The translations under genes were made by a program, and so were the position numbers. 64,000 nt of DNA from Comamonas sp. (lineage in GTDB: Bacteria; Pseudomonadota; Gammaproteobacteria; Burkholderiales; Burkholderiaceae_C), in contig JAQVCA010000005.1 of NCBI GenBank assembly GCA_028690035.1, forward strand, positions 124,001-188,000. The letters are read 5' to 3'. Under the pieces are notes generated by a model. It searched no databases. It saw only the letters and a program-made list of their open reading frames with translations, and was not told where the DNA came from. Shown here piece after piece: positions 18,998 to 28,617 of the stretch. Position 1 is the first letter of the stretch; every line of letters begins with the position of its first letter.

Positions 18998-19053
18998 TAA
19001 AAAGTAGCTGCTTGCGCTTGTTCAGTAAGGCTTTCAGGCATAAAAGTGCCTGA
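18998..19053. repeat. Dispersed palindromic repeat, copy 4
   Basis: Lies between rpe and the cyclase gene: AAAAAGTAGCTGCTTGCGCT, TGTTCAGTAAGGC, then GGCATAAAAGTGCC, which forms its own small stem. A clear family match in the first 35 bases. Confidence 0.65.
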
Positions 19054-19749
19054 TTACCTTGCAAGCTCTGCGCGCATAGCTGCAATTTCTGCCTGATAGT
19101 CGGGTTTACCAAAGATGGCGCTGCCGGCCACAAAAGTATCGGCCCCGGCATCGGCCACCGCACGGATGTTGCTGGCCTTGATGCCGCCATCCACTTCCAG
19201 ACGAATGTCTTTGCCGCAGGCATCGATGCGCTGGCGCACCGCTTCCACCTTGCGCAAGGTGCTGTCGATGAAGCTCTGGCCACCAAAGCCGGGGTTGACG
19301 CTCATGAGCAAGATCAGATCGAGGTCGTCGATGACCCAATCGAGCACATCCAGCGGCATGGCCGGATTGAACACCAAGCCGGGCTTGCAGCCCGCAGCCT
19401 TGATCGCCTGGATGCTGCGGTGCACATGCGCCGAGGCATCGGGGTGGAAACTGATGTAGTCCGCGCCTGCCTGGGCAAAGGCCTGGGCCAGCGCATCGAC
19501 GGGCTGCACCATCAGGTGCACGTCGATGGGCACGGCCTGGCCGCTGGGCGTGACGGCGTGCGGCTTGAGTGCCTGGCACACCATGGGCCCAAAGGTCAGA
19601 TTGGGCACGTAGTGGTTGTCCATCACATCAAAGTGGATCCAGTCGGCACCGGCGGCAATCACGTTGCGCACTTCTTCGCCCAGACGGGCAAAGTCGGCAG
19701 ACAGAATGGACGGGGCAATGCGGTAGGTGGGGAGTGGGTTGCTGCTCAT
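19054..19749 (-). CDS. rpe: Ribulose-phosphate 3-epimerase
   Basis: Rpe interconverts ribulose 5-phosphate and xylulose 5-phosphate in the pentose phosphate pathway. The 231-residue (beta/alpha)8 protein shows [17 protein letters not shown], the metal-ligand region [21 protein letters not shown], the catalytic-Asp segment [13 protein letters not shown] and EVDGGI. The ATG at 19749 starts [14 protein letters not shown]; the frame start at 19815 overlaps apaG and lacks support. The gene is divergent from apaG across 55 bases, as in many Burkholderiales. Confidence 0.96.
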   Translation of the reverse strand: MSSNPLPTYRIAPSILSADFARLGEEVRNVIAAGADWIHFDVMDNHYVPNLTFGPMVCQALKPHAVTPSGQAVPIDVHLMVQPVDALAQAFAQAGADYISFHPDASAHVHRSIQAIKAAGCKPGLVFNPAMPLDVLDWVIDDLDLILLMSVNPGFGGQSFIDSTLRKVEAVRQRIDACGKDIRLEVDGGIKASNIRAVADAGADTFVAGSAIFGKPDYQAEIAAMRAELAR

Positions 19750-19804
19750 AGGGCGCCGATTGTCGCAGTTTGAACCGGGCAGCCGTGCTTTACCATTGCG
19801 CGCT

Positions 19805-20221
19805 ATGGTTTCCAACCCTTTGACCGTGGACGTTCAGGTCCAATACCTGCTGCAGCAGTCCTTGCCCGAGCAAGGGCTGTACCGCTTTGCCTACACCATC
19901 ACCATCACCAACACGGGCGACAGCATGGCCCAGGTGGTGGGGCGTCGCTGGCTGGTGCGCGACGACCGGGGCCGCCCCATTCAGGAAGTGCGCGGCCTGG
20001 GCGTGGCCGGGCGTCAGCCGGTGCTGGAACCTGGCGAGGCGCACACCTACACCAGCGGCTGCGAGCTGCCTACCCCCCAGGGACAGATGGAGGGGCACTT
20101 CGTCGGCCTGACCGAAGAGGCGCTGGTGTTCGAATGCCCGATTGCGCCCTTTGCCCTGGATGTCGATGCCTTGCCCGAGCAGTTTGCCCCCATCCAGCGC
20201 GGCGGGCAGACGCTGCACTAG
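19805..20221 (+). CDS. apaG: ApaG-domain protein
   Basis: A 138-residue, single-domain ApaG protein (fibronectin III-like fold) with [41 protein letters not shown] and the C-terminal [11 protein letters not shown] block. ApaG is often found with corA or apaH; its biochemical role is unsettled, with divalent cation binding proposed. The start at 19805 ([15 protein letters not shown]) is where the family begins; the longer frame from 19727 overlaps the rpe start. It is divergent from rpe and 64 bases upstream of the gcr-type gene. Confidence 0.92.
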   Translation: MVSNPLTVDVQVQYLLQQSLPEQGLYRFAYTITITNTGDSMAQVVGRRWLVRDDRGRPIQEVRGLGVAGRQPVLEPGEAHTYTSGCELPTPQGQMEGHFVGLTEEALVFECPIAPFALDVDALPEQFAPIQRGGQTLH

Positions 20222-20285
20222 CCCTGTGCCCCGGCCCGTTCGGGCCACAGGCTTTCCCCCGCTCTTGTGTTTTTTGGATTGTCCT

Positions 20286-22265
20286 ATGCGCAGCACCCCT
20301 TACGACTTGCCCCGCCTGCTGGCCGAGCTGGACCCCCACGCCGATCTGGCCGAACGCCATCTGTGGCTGATCCACGTGCTGCAGTGGTTGCGTGCCTCGG
20401 CGCCCTCGGTGGAAGTGGCCCTGGCCAAGGCCGAGTCCTTGGTCTCGGCCATCGAAGCCGACGACAGTTTGCGCCTGCGCCTGCAGCTGTGGTGGCAGCG
20501 CTTTATCGATACCGTCGATATCACCACCTTGCTGGCCGACTTTGGCTTTGCCCCGCGCACGGCGATGGTGACTGAGTTGTCCGACCGCCTGCGCCTCAAA
20601 CTGCTGCCCGGCACGCCCGAGACGATCGACGCCTCGGAGCTGTTTTCGATTGCCCTGCCGCACGAGTTCGATGCACGCTGGATCGCGGCCCTGCCCGAGC
20701 CGCTGCTGCTGCGCCTGTCCGCACTGCTCACCCCAGCCGAAGGGCAGCAAGGCATCGGCTTTTGGCAGCATGCGCTGCTGGGCGCCATCACCTACTGCGC
20801 GGGGCAAATTCTGGCCACCGGCTTTGCGCCCGAGCTGCGCCTGCGCATGAGCGAAGAGGCGCGCGAGCAGCAGCCCTTTCATGCCCTGATCCACGACGCC
20901 GACGAACTGCGCCTGGAAGTGGTGCACGGCCTGCGTACCCCCGAGCGGCTGCAGCAGGCCGAGCAGCGCCTGCGCGAGCGCCTGGACGCCTGCCGCGCCG
21001 CCATTGGCACGGTCTATGAGCACTTTGCCGCCGAGGGCATCTCGGTCGGGCTGGTGTTTCGCCTGCGCCAGCTGCGCACCCGCATCGTGCGCGTGCGCCA
21101 GCTGCTCGACTGCCTGACCAGCGAGCACCCCGAGCGCGAAGCCGCACGCCTGCTGGCCGGTTTTGTCAGCGTCGGACGCGACCGGCACAGCCTGCGCCAG
21201 CTGTGGGCCACCAATTCATCGCTGCTGGCGGCCAAGGTGACCGAGCGCAGCGCCGAAACCGGCGAGCATTACATCAGCCACAACCGCAGCGAATACCTGC
21301 AGATGGTGCGCCGTGCGGCCGGGGGCGGGCTGGTCATGGCGGGCACCACCTTGCTCAAGTTTGGCATCGCCGCCGTGGCAGGCGCGGCCTTCTGGGGGGG
21401 GTTCTGGGCAGGGGTGAATTACGCCATCAGCTTTGTGCTGATCCAGCTGCTGCACTTTACGGTGGCCACCAAGCAGCCCGCGATGACGGCACCGGCCATG
21501 GCCGCCAAGCTCAAGGACGTGCAGGCCAGTGGCGATGCGCCCGGCGCCCTGCAAGCCTTTGTGGATGAGGTGGCCAATCTGGTACGCACCCAGGTGGCCG
21601 CCATTTTGGGCAACGTGCTGGTGGTGTTTCCTGCCGCGCTGTTGCTCTCGTTGCTGTTGGCCCAGTGGTGGGGCAGCATGCCGCTGAGCGAGGCCCAGGC
21701 GCATTACGTCCTCGCCTCGCTGCATCTGCTGGGGCCATCGCTGCTGTTTGCCGCTTACACCGGCGTGCTGCTGTTTGTCAGCAGCCTGATTGCCGGATGG
21801 ATGGAAAACTGGTTTGTTTTGCGCCAGCTCGATTCCGCGATACGTTATAACCCCCACTTCACGCGCTGGCTGGGCCAGGCGCGCGCCAAGCGCTGGGGCA
21901 ATTTCTGGCGCGCCAATATCTCGGGCTTTGCCGCCAACATCTCGCTGGGCATGATGCTGGGCCTGACGCCTGCGGTGGCCGCCTTCTTTGGCCTGGGGCT
22001 GGAGGTGCGCCACGTGACGCTGTCCTCGGGCCAGCTGGGCGCGGCCAGTGCCACGCTGGGGCTGGCGGTGCTGCAGCTGCCCGCTTTTTGGTGGGCGCTG
22101 GCCATGGTGCCCTTCAATGGGGCGCTGAACGTGCTGGTAAGTTTCTACCTTGCCTTTCGCATGGCCTTGCGGGCGCACAACATCAACGGCGTAGAGCGCT
22201 CGCGCATTTACGCCGCGATCCGCCAGCGCTTGCGCGCGCGGCCGTCCAGCTTCTTCCTGCCATAA
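20286..22265 (+). CDS. Gcr-family membrane protein ('site-specific recombinase' family)
   Basis: A 659-residue protein of the family named after the gonococcal Gcr protein (SpecificRecomb). The first about 365 residues are soluble and alpha-helical with many Leu/Arg/Glu heptads (LRLRLQLWWQRFIDTV, LRQLRTRIVRVRQLLDCL). The remainder has roughly six hydrophobic segments, beginning GGGLVMAGTTLLKFGIAAV and ending near WALAMVPFNGALNVLVSFYLAFRM. A recombinase catalytic motif is not visible, and the membrane topology makes the historical name doubtful. The start at 20286 (MRSTPYDLPRLLAEL) matches the family; the ribosome site is weak. Confidence 0.75.
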   Translation: MRSTPYDLPRLLAELDPHADLAERHLWLIHVLQWLRASAPSVEVALAKAESLVSAIEADDSLRLRLQLWWQRFIDTVDITTLLADFGFAPRTAMVTELSDRLRLKLLPGTPETIDASELFSIALPHEFDARWIAALPEPLLLRLSALLTPAEGQQGIGFWQHALLGAITYCAGQILATGFAPELRLRMSEEAREQQPFHALIHDADELRLEVVHGLRTPERLQQAEQRLRERLDACRAAIGTVYEHFAAEGISVGLVFRLRQLRTRIVRVRQLLDCLTSEHPEREAARLLAGFVSVGRDRHSLRQLWATNSSLLAAKVTERSAETGEHYISHNRSEYLQMVRRAAGGGLVMAGTTLLKFGIAAVAGAAFWGGFWAGVNYAISFVLIQLLHFTVATKQPAMTAPAMAAKLKDVQASGDAPGALQAFVDEVANLVRTQVAAILGNVLVVFPAALLLSLLLAQWWGSMPLSEAQAHYVLASLHLLGPSLLFAAYTGVLLFVSSLIAGWMENWFVLRQLDSAIRYNPHFTRWLGQARAKRWGNFWRANISGFAANISLGMMLGLTPAVAAFFGLGLEVRHVTLSSGQLGAASATLGLAVLQLPAFWWALAMVPFNGALNVLVSFYLAFRMALRAHNINGVERSRIYAAIRQRLRARPSSFFLP

Positions 22266-22325
22266 CTGCAAGCGCAACCGGCAGAAACTGAAGCATGGCG
22301 GCCCCAGAACAAGGAGAGACACGCC

Positions 22326-23561
22326 ATGAATGAATTGCTGCCCCTGTGGCAACCCAGTGCGACGGCCTGGGCCGACTGGTCCACCGTGCAATGGGCCTTG
22401 CTGCTGGCCGCCGCCGCGCTGTGCGGCTACGCCTGCCAGCGCCGCCTGGGCCTGCCCAAGGTGGTGGGCTATGCCCTGGTGGGCACCCTGGCCGGTCTGC
22501 TGGGTTTTGGGGGGGCCCTGTGGCCCCTGCAAGGCCCCGTGCTGTTTGCCTTGGAGCTGGGCGTGGCCGTGGTGCTGTTTGAGTGCGGGGCGCGCATCAA
22601 TGCGCGCTGGTTCCTGCACAACCCGATGGTGCTGGTGCAAAGCCTGCTGGAAGCGGGGCTGACCTACGCGGCTGTCTTCCTGGTGCTGATCGCCCTGGGG
22701 GTGGATGGCTCTATTGCCACCGCAGTGGGGCTGATTGCCATGGCGGCCTCGCCCGTGGTGCTCACGCGCGTGGTGGCCGACACGCATGCCGCCGGCCCCG
22801 TCACCGACCGCGCCGTCGTGCTTTCTACGCTTTCCACGCTGTACGCGCTCACGCTCAGCACGGCGCAGGCGCACAGCCTGGCCAGCCCCGGACACACGCT
22901 GTGGCACAGCGTCCTGCCGGTGCTGCAGGTGCTGCTGGTGTCGATGGCCGTGGCCGCAGCGGTGTTGTACCTGCCCGTGCGCCTGGCGCTGCGCCTAATG
23001 AGTCCACTCAGCCAAAACACCGCCATCTTGCTGCTGGCCCTGATCACAGCAGCCACGGCCAGCGCCAGCGCGCTGGGCGGCTCGGCACCCTTGGCTGCGC
23101 TGCTAGCGGGCATGCTGCTCAAGCAGCTGCACCCGCGCCCCCTGCCTTGGAGCGAGCGCCTAGGCACTATCTCCACCCTGTTGAGCATGCTGATGTTTGT
23201 GCTGGTCTCCACCGTGGCCGCACATGCCCCCTGGACGGGCGACATCACCCTGGCGGTGCTGGCCCTGGTGGTGGTGCGCCTGCTGGCCAAGGCCTGCGGC
23301 GTGGGCCTGGGCCACCTGGGCAGCAGTGCCCACTGGCGCCAGGCAGCCTGGACAGCCTGCGCCATGGCCCCGTTGTCGGCGGTGGCGCTGCTGATGGTGG
23401 TGCCTTTTGGCCATATAGCACCAGAAACGGGAAAAACCATTACCAGCATTGCGCTACCAGCTATTCTTTTAATGGAGTTGTTGGGTGCGATTGCTGCCAC
23501 CTGGGCACTGCGCCGCGCAGGCGAGGCCCGCAACACCGTAGGAGTGCGCCATGACGCTTGA
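22326..23561 (+). CDS. Cation:proton antiporter, CPA2 (KefB/Kef-type) membrane domain
   Basis: A 411-residue inner-membrane protein of about 12 hydrophobic segments, with [20 protein letters not shown] near residues 40-60 (the discontinuous-helix region of CPA2 exchangers) and [12 protein letters not shown] around residue 90. It should exchange K+ or Na+ for protons. It lacks the C-terminal RCK/TrkA-N domain of true Kef channels. GGAGAG precedes the ATG at 22326. The last 11 bases overlap ybdK, suggesting co-translation. Near the C-terminus, bases about 23415-23478 resemble the dispersed repeat in reverse, and encode the [13 protein letters not shown] helix. Confidence 0.82.
   Translation: MNELLPLWQPSATAWADWSTVQWALLLAAAALCGYACQRRLGLPKVVGYALVGTLAGLLGFGGALWPLQGPVLFALELGVAVVLFECGARINARWFLHNPMVLVQSLLEAGLTYAAVFLVLIALGVDGSIATAVGLIAMAASPVVLTRVVADTHAAGPVTDRAVVLSTLSTLYALTLSTAQAHSLASPGHTLWHSVLPVLQVLLVSMAVAAAVLYLPVRLALRLMSPLSQNTAILLLALITAATASASALGGSAPLAALLAGMLLKQLHPRPLPWSERLGTISTLLSMLMFVLVSTVAAHAPWTGDITLAVLALVVVRLLAKACGVGLGHLGSSAHWRQAAWTACAMAPLSAVALLMVVPFGHIAPETGKTITSIALPAILLMELLGAIAATWALRRAGEARNTVGVRHDA
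23415..23478. repeat. Possible dispersed repeat inside the antiporter coding sequence
   Basis: Read on the minus strand, AAAAGAATAGCTGGTAGCGC followed by AATGCTGGTAATGG resembles the repeat family start (AAAAATAGCTGCTTGCGCTT, spacer, GGTAAGCG). It is more diverged than the intergenic copies, as expected if it has been under coding selection. Confidence 0.4.
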
Positions 23562-24675
23562 AGCTTTTGCCACCTCTGAGCCCTTGACCCTGGGTGTTGA
23601 GCTGGAGCTGCAGCTGGTCAATACGCACGACTACGACCTGGCCCCCTACGCCAGCGACATGCTGCGCCTGATGCTCAAGCACGACCTGCCCGGCACGGTG
23701 GTGCCAGAGATGACGCGCAGCATGATCGAGGTATCCACCGACATCTGCCGCAACGCCGCCGATGTCCAAGCCCAGCTGGCACCGATCCGCGATGCGCTGG
23801 TGGCCAGCGCCGACAAGCTCAACATCGCCGTGGCCGGGGGCGGCACGCACCCGTTTCAGCAGTGGCACGAGCGGCGCATCTACGAAAAACCGCGCTTTCA
23901 CGAGCTGTCGCAGCTGTACGGCTACCTGACCAAGCAGTTCACCATTTTTGGCCAGCATGTACACATCGGCTGCCCGGATGCCGATGCCGCCTTGCTGATG
24001 CTGCACCGCATGAGCCGCTACATCCCGCACTGCATTGCGCTGTCGGCCTCCAGCCCTTTTGTGCAGGGGCAGGACACGGCCTTTGACTCGGCGCGCTTGA
24101 ACTCGGTGTTCGCGTTTCCGCTGTCTGGGCGCGCGCCGTGCGTGCTGACCTGGAAGGACTTTGCGCACTATTTTGACAAGATGACCGCCACCGGCGTGGT
24201 GCAGGGCATGAAGGATTTTTACTGGGACATCCGCCCCAAGCCCGAATTTGGCACCATCGAAATTCGCGTGTTCGATACACCGCTGACCATCGAACGCGCT
24301 GCGGCGCTGGCGGGCTATGTGCAGTCGCTGGCCGCCTGGTTTTTGGACACCCAGCCCTTCACGCCCTGCGAGGACGACTACCTCGTCTATACCTACAACC
24401 GCTTTCAGGCCTGCCGCTTTGGACTGGATGCGGTGTACGTCGATCCAGCCAGTGGCCAGCACCTGCCGCTGGCCGAGCACATCCTGCACACCATGGACCA
24501 GATCGGCGAACACGCCGCGCGCCACGGCGCAGCGCCTGCGCTGGCCCTGCTGCGCCAGAGTGTGGAGCAGCGCCACAACGACGCGCGCTGGCTGCGCGAG
24601 CGCCAGGCCAGTGAACAACTGCTGGGCGAGGTCACACGCCAGGCGGCGCTGAAATTTCGTGGCGTTGCCAGCTGA
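23551..24675 (+). CDS. ybdK: YbdK-type carboxylate-amine ligase (glutamate-cysteine ligase 2 family)
   Basis: A 374-residue ATP-grasp-like ligase of the GCS2 family; E. coli YbdK has weak gamma-glutamyl-cysteine ligase activity, while the physiological substrate is unclear. Motifs: [18 protein letters not shown] at the start, [34 protein letters not shown] with the conserved His pair, and [25 protein letters not shown] at 23551 has GGAG upstream and overlaps the antiporter stop by 11 bases, so the two genes form an operon; whether the product relates to thiol-gated antiport is speculation. Confidence 0.9.
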   Translation: MTLEAFATSEPLTLGVELELQLVNTHDYDLAPYASDMLRLMLKHDLPGTVVPEMTRSMIEVSTDICRNAADVQAQLAPIRDALVASADKLNIAVAGGGTHPFQQWHERRIYEKPRFHELSQLYGYLTKQFTIFGQHVHIGCPDADAALLMLHRMSRYIPHCIALSASSPFVQGQDTAFDSARLNSVFAFPLSGRAPCVLTWKDFAHYFDKMTATGVVQGMKDFYWDIRPKPEFGTIEIRVFDTPLTIERAAALAGYVQSLAAWFLDTQPFTPCEDDYLVYTYNRFQACRFGLDAVYVDPASGQHLPLAEHILHTMDQIGEHAARHGAAPALALLRQSVEQRHNDARWLRERQASEQLLGEVTRQAALKFRGVAS

Positions 24676-24706
24676 GCACCCTGCCCGGCACCATATGCAA
24701 AATCTT

Positions 24707-24767
24707 TAAATTTTTATATGATTTCGGCCTGTAACGCTTACCCATCAAGCGCTGAAAGCTATTTTTT
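24707..24767 (-). repeat. Dispersed palindromic repeat, copy 5
   Basis: Reverse orientation, abutting the thiL start codon: on the minus strand AAAAAATAGCTTTCAGCGCT, TGATGGGTAAGCGTTAC, AGGCC. The repeat thus forms the thiL 5' leader and could fold around its ribosome site. Confidence 0.7.
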
Positions 24768-25748
24768 ATGAAGCAACCTCTGGGTGAATTCGACCTGATC
24801 CGGCGCTTTTTCCAACGCCCGGTGCAGCGCAGCCCCTTGGGCGTGGGCGACGACTGCGCCCTGCTCGCACCACGCGCCGGCATGCAGCTGGCCGTCTCCA
24901 GCGACATGCTGGTGCAGGGGCGCCACTTTCTGCCCAATGTCCACCCGCGCCTGCTCGGGCACAAAGCCCTGGCGGTGAACCTGTCTGACTTGGCCGCCTG
25001 CGGCGCCCAACCGCTGGCCTTTACCCTGGCTTTGGCCCTGCCCCGCGCCGATGCGCCCTGGTGCGAGGCCTTCAGCGCCGGGCTGCTGGCCCTGGCCGAT
25101 GCGCACCACTGCGAACTGGTGGGCGGCGACACCACACAGGGGCCGCTGAACCTGTGCATCACGGTGTTTGGTGAAGTGCCCAGCGGGCAAGCCATTCTGC
25201 GCAACGGCGCGCAGGTGGGTGACGACCTGTGGGTCAGCGGCACGCTGGGCGACGCCCGGCTGGCACTGGACGCACTGCTGCGCCAGCACGCGCTGCCTGC
25301 GCCGGTGCTCGCACAGGCGCGCCAGCGCCTCGAAGCCCCCACCCCGCGCGTGGCACTGGGCCAGGCGCTGCGCGGCATTGCCAGCAGCGCCATCGATGTC
25401 AGCGATGGCCTGCTGGGCGACCTGGGTCATATCCTGCAAGCCAGTGGCGTGGGCGCCAGCGTGGACATTCGCGCCACGCGTCAGCTGCTGCACGCTGGCC
25501 ACCACCCGCTGATGAGCGCCATGGCCCTCAGCCGCCTGGACGCCTGCACCCTGGCCGGGGGCGACGACTATGAGCTGTGCTTTACCGCCCCGCCCGAGCA
25601 GCGCGCCGCTGTGGAAGCGGCCGCCCGCGCCACCGACACCCCCGTCACCCGCATCGGCAGCATCGAGGCGCAACACGGCCTGCGCGTGCTCGGCCCCGAC
25701 GGTCGGCCACTGACGCAGCGCTGGCCCGGGTTTGACCACTTTGCCTAG
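24768..25748 (+). CDS. thiL: Thiamine-monophosphate kinase
   Basis: ThiL phosphorylates thiamine monophosphate to the diphosphate cofactor. The 326-residue protein has the family start GEFDLIRRFFQRP, the Mg/ATP segment GVGDDCALL, VSSDMLVQGRHF, NLSDLAACGAQPLAF, GGDTTQGPL, SDGLLGDLGHIL and the C-terminal GGDDYELCFTAP. The ATG at 24768 has no clear Shine-Dalgarno sequence because the dispersed repeat runs up to it, which is unusual. It leads a thiL-pgpA-pncC operon with gaps of 4 bases and an overlap. Confidence 0.95.
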   Translation: MKQPLGEFDLIRRFFQRPVQRSPLGVGDDCALLAPRAGMQLAVSSDMLVQGRHFLPNVHPRLLGHKALAVNLSDLAACGAQPLAFTLALALPRADAPWCEAFSAGLLALADAHHCELVGGDTTQGPLNLCITVFGEVPSGQAILRNGAQVGDDLWVSGTLGDARLALDALLRQHALPAPVLAQARQRLEAPTPRVALGQALRGIASSAIDVSDGLLGDLGHILQASGVGASVDIRATRQLLHAGHHPLMSAMALSRLDACTLAGGDDYELCFTAPPEQRAAVEAAARATDTPVTRIGSIEAQHGLRVLGPDGRPLTQRWPGFDHFA

Positions 25749-25752
25749 CGCC

Positions 25753-26304
25753 ATGCCTGCCCCTATCTCCCTCACACCACCAGCCTCTGCCCCCGCCAGC
25801 GCGCGCCGTGCCACCTGGGCTTTCATGTTGGAGCACCCGGCGCACTGGCTGGCGCTGGGCTTTGGCAGCGGCCTGTCGCCGGTGGCCCCCGGCACGGCAG
25901 GCACCCTATGGGCCTGGGCCGTATTCCTACTGCTGCAGCCCTGGTTGAGCACGGCCCAAATGGGCGGGCTGATTGCGCTGTCCATTCCTATTGGCTGGTG
26001 GGCCTGCACGGTCACCGCACGCCACCTGCGTGTGGACGATCCGGGCTGCATCGTCTGGGACGAGGTGGTCGCCATGTGGCTGGTGCTGTGGCTGTGCATG
26101 CCCATGGACTGGAAAGGCCAGCTGCTGGCCTTTGCGCTGTTTCGGCTGTTCGATGCGGCCAAGCCCCAGCCGGTGCGCTGGGCCGATCAACATTTCAAAG
26201 GCAATGGCTGGCGCGGTGGCTGGGGCATTTTGTGGGACGACCTGGTCGCCGCTTTTTGCACGCTGCTGGTGCTGGCCGTTGCGCGCGCACTGGGATGGCT
26301 CTGA
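25753..26304 (+). CDS. pgpA: Phosphatidylglycerophosphatase A
   Basis: PgpA dephosphorylates phosphatidylglycerol phosphate in the inner membrane. The 183-residue protein has FGSGLSPVAPGTAGTLWAW, DDPGCIVWDEVVAMWL and RLFDAAKPQPVRWADQ, the conserved acidic and Arg/Lys motifs of the family, and three to four hydrophobic helices. The ATG at 25753 lies four bases after thiL; a TTG at 25732 overlapping thiL would add seven residues. The thiL-pgpA-pncC order is widespread in Proteobacteria, and supports co-transcription. Confidence 0.94.
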   Translation: MPAPISLTPPASAPASARRATWAFMLEHPAHWLALGFGSGLSPVAPGTAGTLWAWAVFLLLQPWLSTAQMGGLIALSIPIGWWACTVTARHLRVDDPGCIVWDEVVAMWLVLWLCMPMDWKGQLLAFALFRLFDAAKPQPVRWADQHFKGNGWRGGWGILWDDLVAAFCTLLVLAVARALGWL

Positions 26305-26831
26305 CCATGGAAATGTCCACCGAGACCACCGAGACCACCAACACCGTCAGCGCCCTGGGCGCAGCCCTGCAGCAGCGCGGCTGGATGATGGCCTGCGCCG
26401 AAAGCTGCACCGGCGGGTTGCTTGCAGCCGCCTGCACCGATGTGGCGGGCTCCAGCGCGTGGTTTGAGCGCGGCTTTGTCACCTATTCCAATGCCGCCAA
26501 GACCGAGCTGCTGGGCGTGCCCGCCGAGCTGATCGCGGCGCAGGGCGCCGTGAGCGAGGCCGTGGTGCGGGCCATGGCCAGCGGGGCAGCGCAGCGCGCC
26601 GGTGTGCCTGTGGCCGTGGCCAGCACCGGCATTGCGGGCCCCGGTGGCGGCAGCGCCGCCAAGCCCGTGGGCACGGTGTGGCTGGGGTGGTCGGTGGCCG
26701 GGCAGGTGTTTGCCCGGTGCCACCACTTTGCCGGAGAGCGCAGCGCCGTGCGCCAGCAGGCTGTGGTCCAGGCACTGACGCATGTGCTGGCGCAGCTGCA
26801 GCAGTTGCCCCTGCGTTCAACGCCCCGTTAG
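26295..26831 (+). CDS. pncC: Nicotinamide-nucleotide amidohydrolase (CinA C-terminal type)
   Basis: PncC deamidates NMN to NaMN for NAD recycling. The 178-residue protein carries the family motif [21 protein letters not shown], the SNAAK loop and [11 protein letters not shown] with GTVWLG. It is the stand-alone C-terminal domain without the N-terminal MoaB-like half of full CinA. Two starts are possible: ATG 26295 overlaps pgpA by 10 bases, ATG 26307 follows it by 2 bases. A Thr/Glu-rich N-terminus ([10 protein letters not shown]) comes from a short repeat of ACC GAG. The stop codon overlaps that of the convergent chemoreceptor gene by three bases. Confidence 0.9.
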   Translation: MALTMEMSTETTETTNTVSALGAALQQRGWMMACAESCTGGLLAAACTDVAGSSAWFERGFVTYSNAAKTELLGVPAELIAAQGAVSEAVVRAMASGAAQRAGVPVAVASTGIAGPGGGSAAKPVGTVWLGWSVAGQVFARCHHFAGERSAVRQQAVVQALTHVLAQLQQLPLRSTPR

Positions 26832-28429
26832 CGTGCCAAGGCCAGTGCCTGGCCATCGATACGGAAGGTATCGGCCAGGGCCGCCAGATGGCTGGCCTGT
26901 TGCTGCAAGGCACTGGAGGCCGCCGACGTCTCTTCCACCAGCGCCGCGTTTTGCTGCGTCACCCCATCCAGATGACCCACCGCCTGGTTGATCTGCCCCA
27001 GGCCCGAGGCCTGCTCGCGGCTGGCCGAGGCAATCTCATCGACGATGCTGGCCACGCGCTGGATGCCGCCCACAATGTCGTGCATCGCACTGCCCGCCTG
27101 CGCCGCTTGGATGTTGCCGTTTTCCGCCTTGGCCACCGCGTCCGAAATCAGCCGCTGCACTTCGCGCGCCGCCTCGGCGCTGCGCCCCGCCAGGCTGCGC
27201 ACCTCAGCGGCCACCACCGCAAAGCCCCGGCCCTGCTCGCCCGCGCGTGCCGCCTCCACCGCCGCATTCAGCGCCAGGATGTTGGTCTGGAAGGCAATGC
27301 CATCGATCACGCCAATGATGTCCACAATCTTCTTGGCCGACTGGTCGATCTCGGCCATGGTCTGCACCATCTGCTCGACGATGTCACCACCGCTTTGCGC
27401 CGCACGGCGCGCTTCACCAGCCAGCTGACTGGCCTGCATGGCGTTGTCCGCGTTGTGCTGCACCGTGCTGGACAGCTCTTCCGTGGCCGAGGCCGTCTGC
27501 TCCAGCGCACTGGCCTGCTGCTCGGTGCGACCCGACAGGTCTTGCGCCCCCGCCGCCACCTGGGCCGAGGCCCCGGCAATGGCCACCGTACCCGCTTTCA
27601 CCTGCCCCACCACCTGCCCCAGGCTGGAGCGCATGGTCTCTAGGTGCTGCAGCATCTCGCCAATCTCGTCGCTGCCATCGTGGCGCACCGGGTGCGACAA
27701 ATCGCTCTGCGCCATGTGTTGCAGCGCCGTACTGGCCGACTGGAAACCCTGTTTCAAGCGCCGCAGCAGCGCCAGCGCCAGCAGCAGCGAAGGCAGCAGC
27801 AGCACCAAGCCAGCACCCGCAAAAATCCATAGCGCGCGCTGGTAGCGCGCTTCAGACTCGGTGTACAGCGCATGCGCGCGCATCAGCTGGTGGGTGCGTA
27901 GCATCTCCATGGTTATGAGCACATTCGCGCCCTCTTGGTGCATGGCCGTCAAGAAATTGGCCATCACCTGGGCACTGAAATTGCCACTTTTCAAGGCATC
28001 CAGCGCCTGACCCAGTTTGGGACGCCAGGCCTGACGCGCCTTAGCGGCAGCATCGAGCAGGGCCAATTCTTCAGGGTCCCGGGTGCTTTCCACCAGACTT
28101 TTGTGGATGGCATTGGCGCTGGCTTGGTTGTTGGCAATCGCTTCCAAGTGCTCGCTCAGCTCGTGGTCGTGCGCGTCCAGCAGCGTACCAAAGGGATCGT
28201 GCTGAAAGCCCAGCAGCACCTGCATGCGCGTGTCGGTTTGCAGCTGCACGATCTGCTCGGACATTTGCGAGCGCACCATCGCCTCTTGGTACAGGCTACG
28301 CAGCCCGTCGCGTGCCAGCGCCATGCCCGACAGACCGATACCCGCCATCACCAACACGCACAGCACAAAAGCGCCCAGCACCACCATGAAGCGGTGCGTG
28401 ATACGCAAGCGGTTCCAAACATTCAACAT
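26828..28429 (-). CDS. Methyl-accepting chemotaxis protein (tandem copy A)
   Basis: A 533-residue chemoreceptor. A transmembrane helix lies near 15-37 ([21 protein letters not shown]), then a periplasmic helical-bundle sensor to about 185, a second helix ([21 protein letters not shown]), HAMP and the cytoplasmic signalling coiled coil with the hairpin [20 protein letters not shown]. No CheR pentapeptide. The neighbouring gene upstream is its paralogue: the last 939 bases (26863-27801), starting just after the second transmembrane helix, are identical at all but two positions, while the sensor regions differ. Two receptors with one signalling output but different ligands are implied. Confidence 0.93.
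   Translation of the reverse strand: MLNVWNRLRITHRFMVVLGAFVLCVLVMAGIGLSGMALARDGLRSLYQEAMVRSQMSEQIVQLQTDTRMQVLLGFQHDPFGTLLDAHDHELSEHLEAIANNQASANAIHKSLVESTRDPEELALLDAAAKARQAWRPKLGQALDALKSGNFSAQVMANFLTAMHQEGANVLITMEMLRTHQLMRAHALYTESEARYQRALWIFAGAGLVLLLPSLLLALALLRRLKQGFQSASTALQHMAQSDLSHPVRHDGSDEIGEMLQHLETMRSSLGQVVGQVKAGTVAIAGASAQVAAGAQDLSGRTEQQASALEQTASATEELSSTVQHNADNAMQASQLAGEARRAAQSGGDIVEQMVQTMAEIDQSAKKIVDIIGVIDGIAFQTNILALNAAVEAARAGEQGRGFAVVAAEVRSLAGRSAEAAREVQRLISDAVAKAENGNIQAAQAGSAMHDIVGGIQRVASIVDEIASASREQASGLGQINQAVGHLDGVTQQNAALVEETSAASSALQQQASHLAALADTFRIDGQALALAR
26863..27801 (-). repeat. Near-identical 939-bp block, copy A (chemoreceptor signalling half)
   Basis: Read against 28665-29603 at an offset of 1802 bases. 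I find mismatches only at 26870 and 26975; identity stops abruptly at 27802. Direct orientation. Confidence 0.95.
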
Positions 28430-28550
28430 AGCCAGCCTTTGCTCCTACAGACACGCCGCTGCCCTTGCAGCCAGATAAAAGATAGAGCTTACGACGCGAT
28501 ACACACAGTATCAAAAGAAATCTTGTCGATCGTGTTTTTCAACCACATCC

Positions 28551-28602
28551 ATAAAAAAATAGCTGCCGACGCTTACGGAGTAAGGGCCAGCAGCCAATTG
28601 GA
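28551..28602. repeat. Dispersed palindromic repeat, copy 6
   Basis: Between the two tandem chemoreceptor genes: ATAAAAAAATAGCTGCCGAC, GCTTACGGAGTAAGGGCC. The core GCTTAC/GTAAG stem is kept, flanks are diverged. Confidence 0.55.
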
Positions 28603-28617
28603 TGTCAAATGACTGTG

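Noticed and set aside
20286..22265. Gcr-type protein as a true site-specific recombinase
   Set aside because: No serine- or tyrosine-recombinase motif is visible and the C-terminal half is membrane-spanning; only the historical family name supports recombination.
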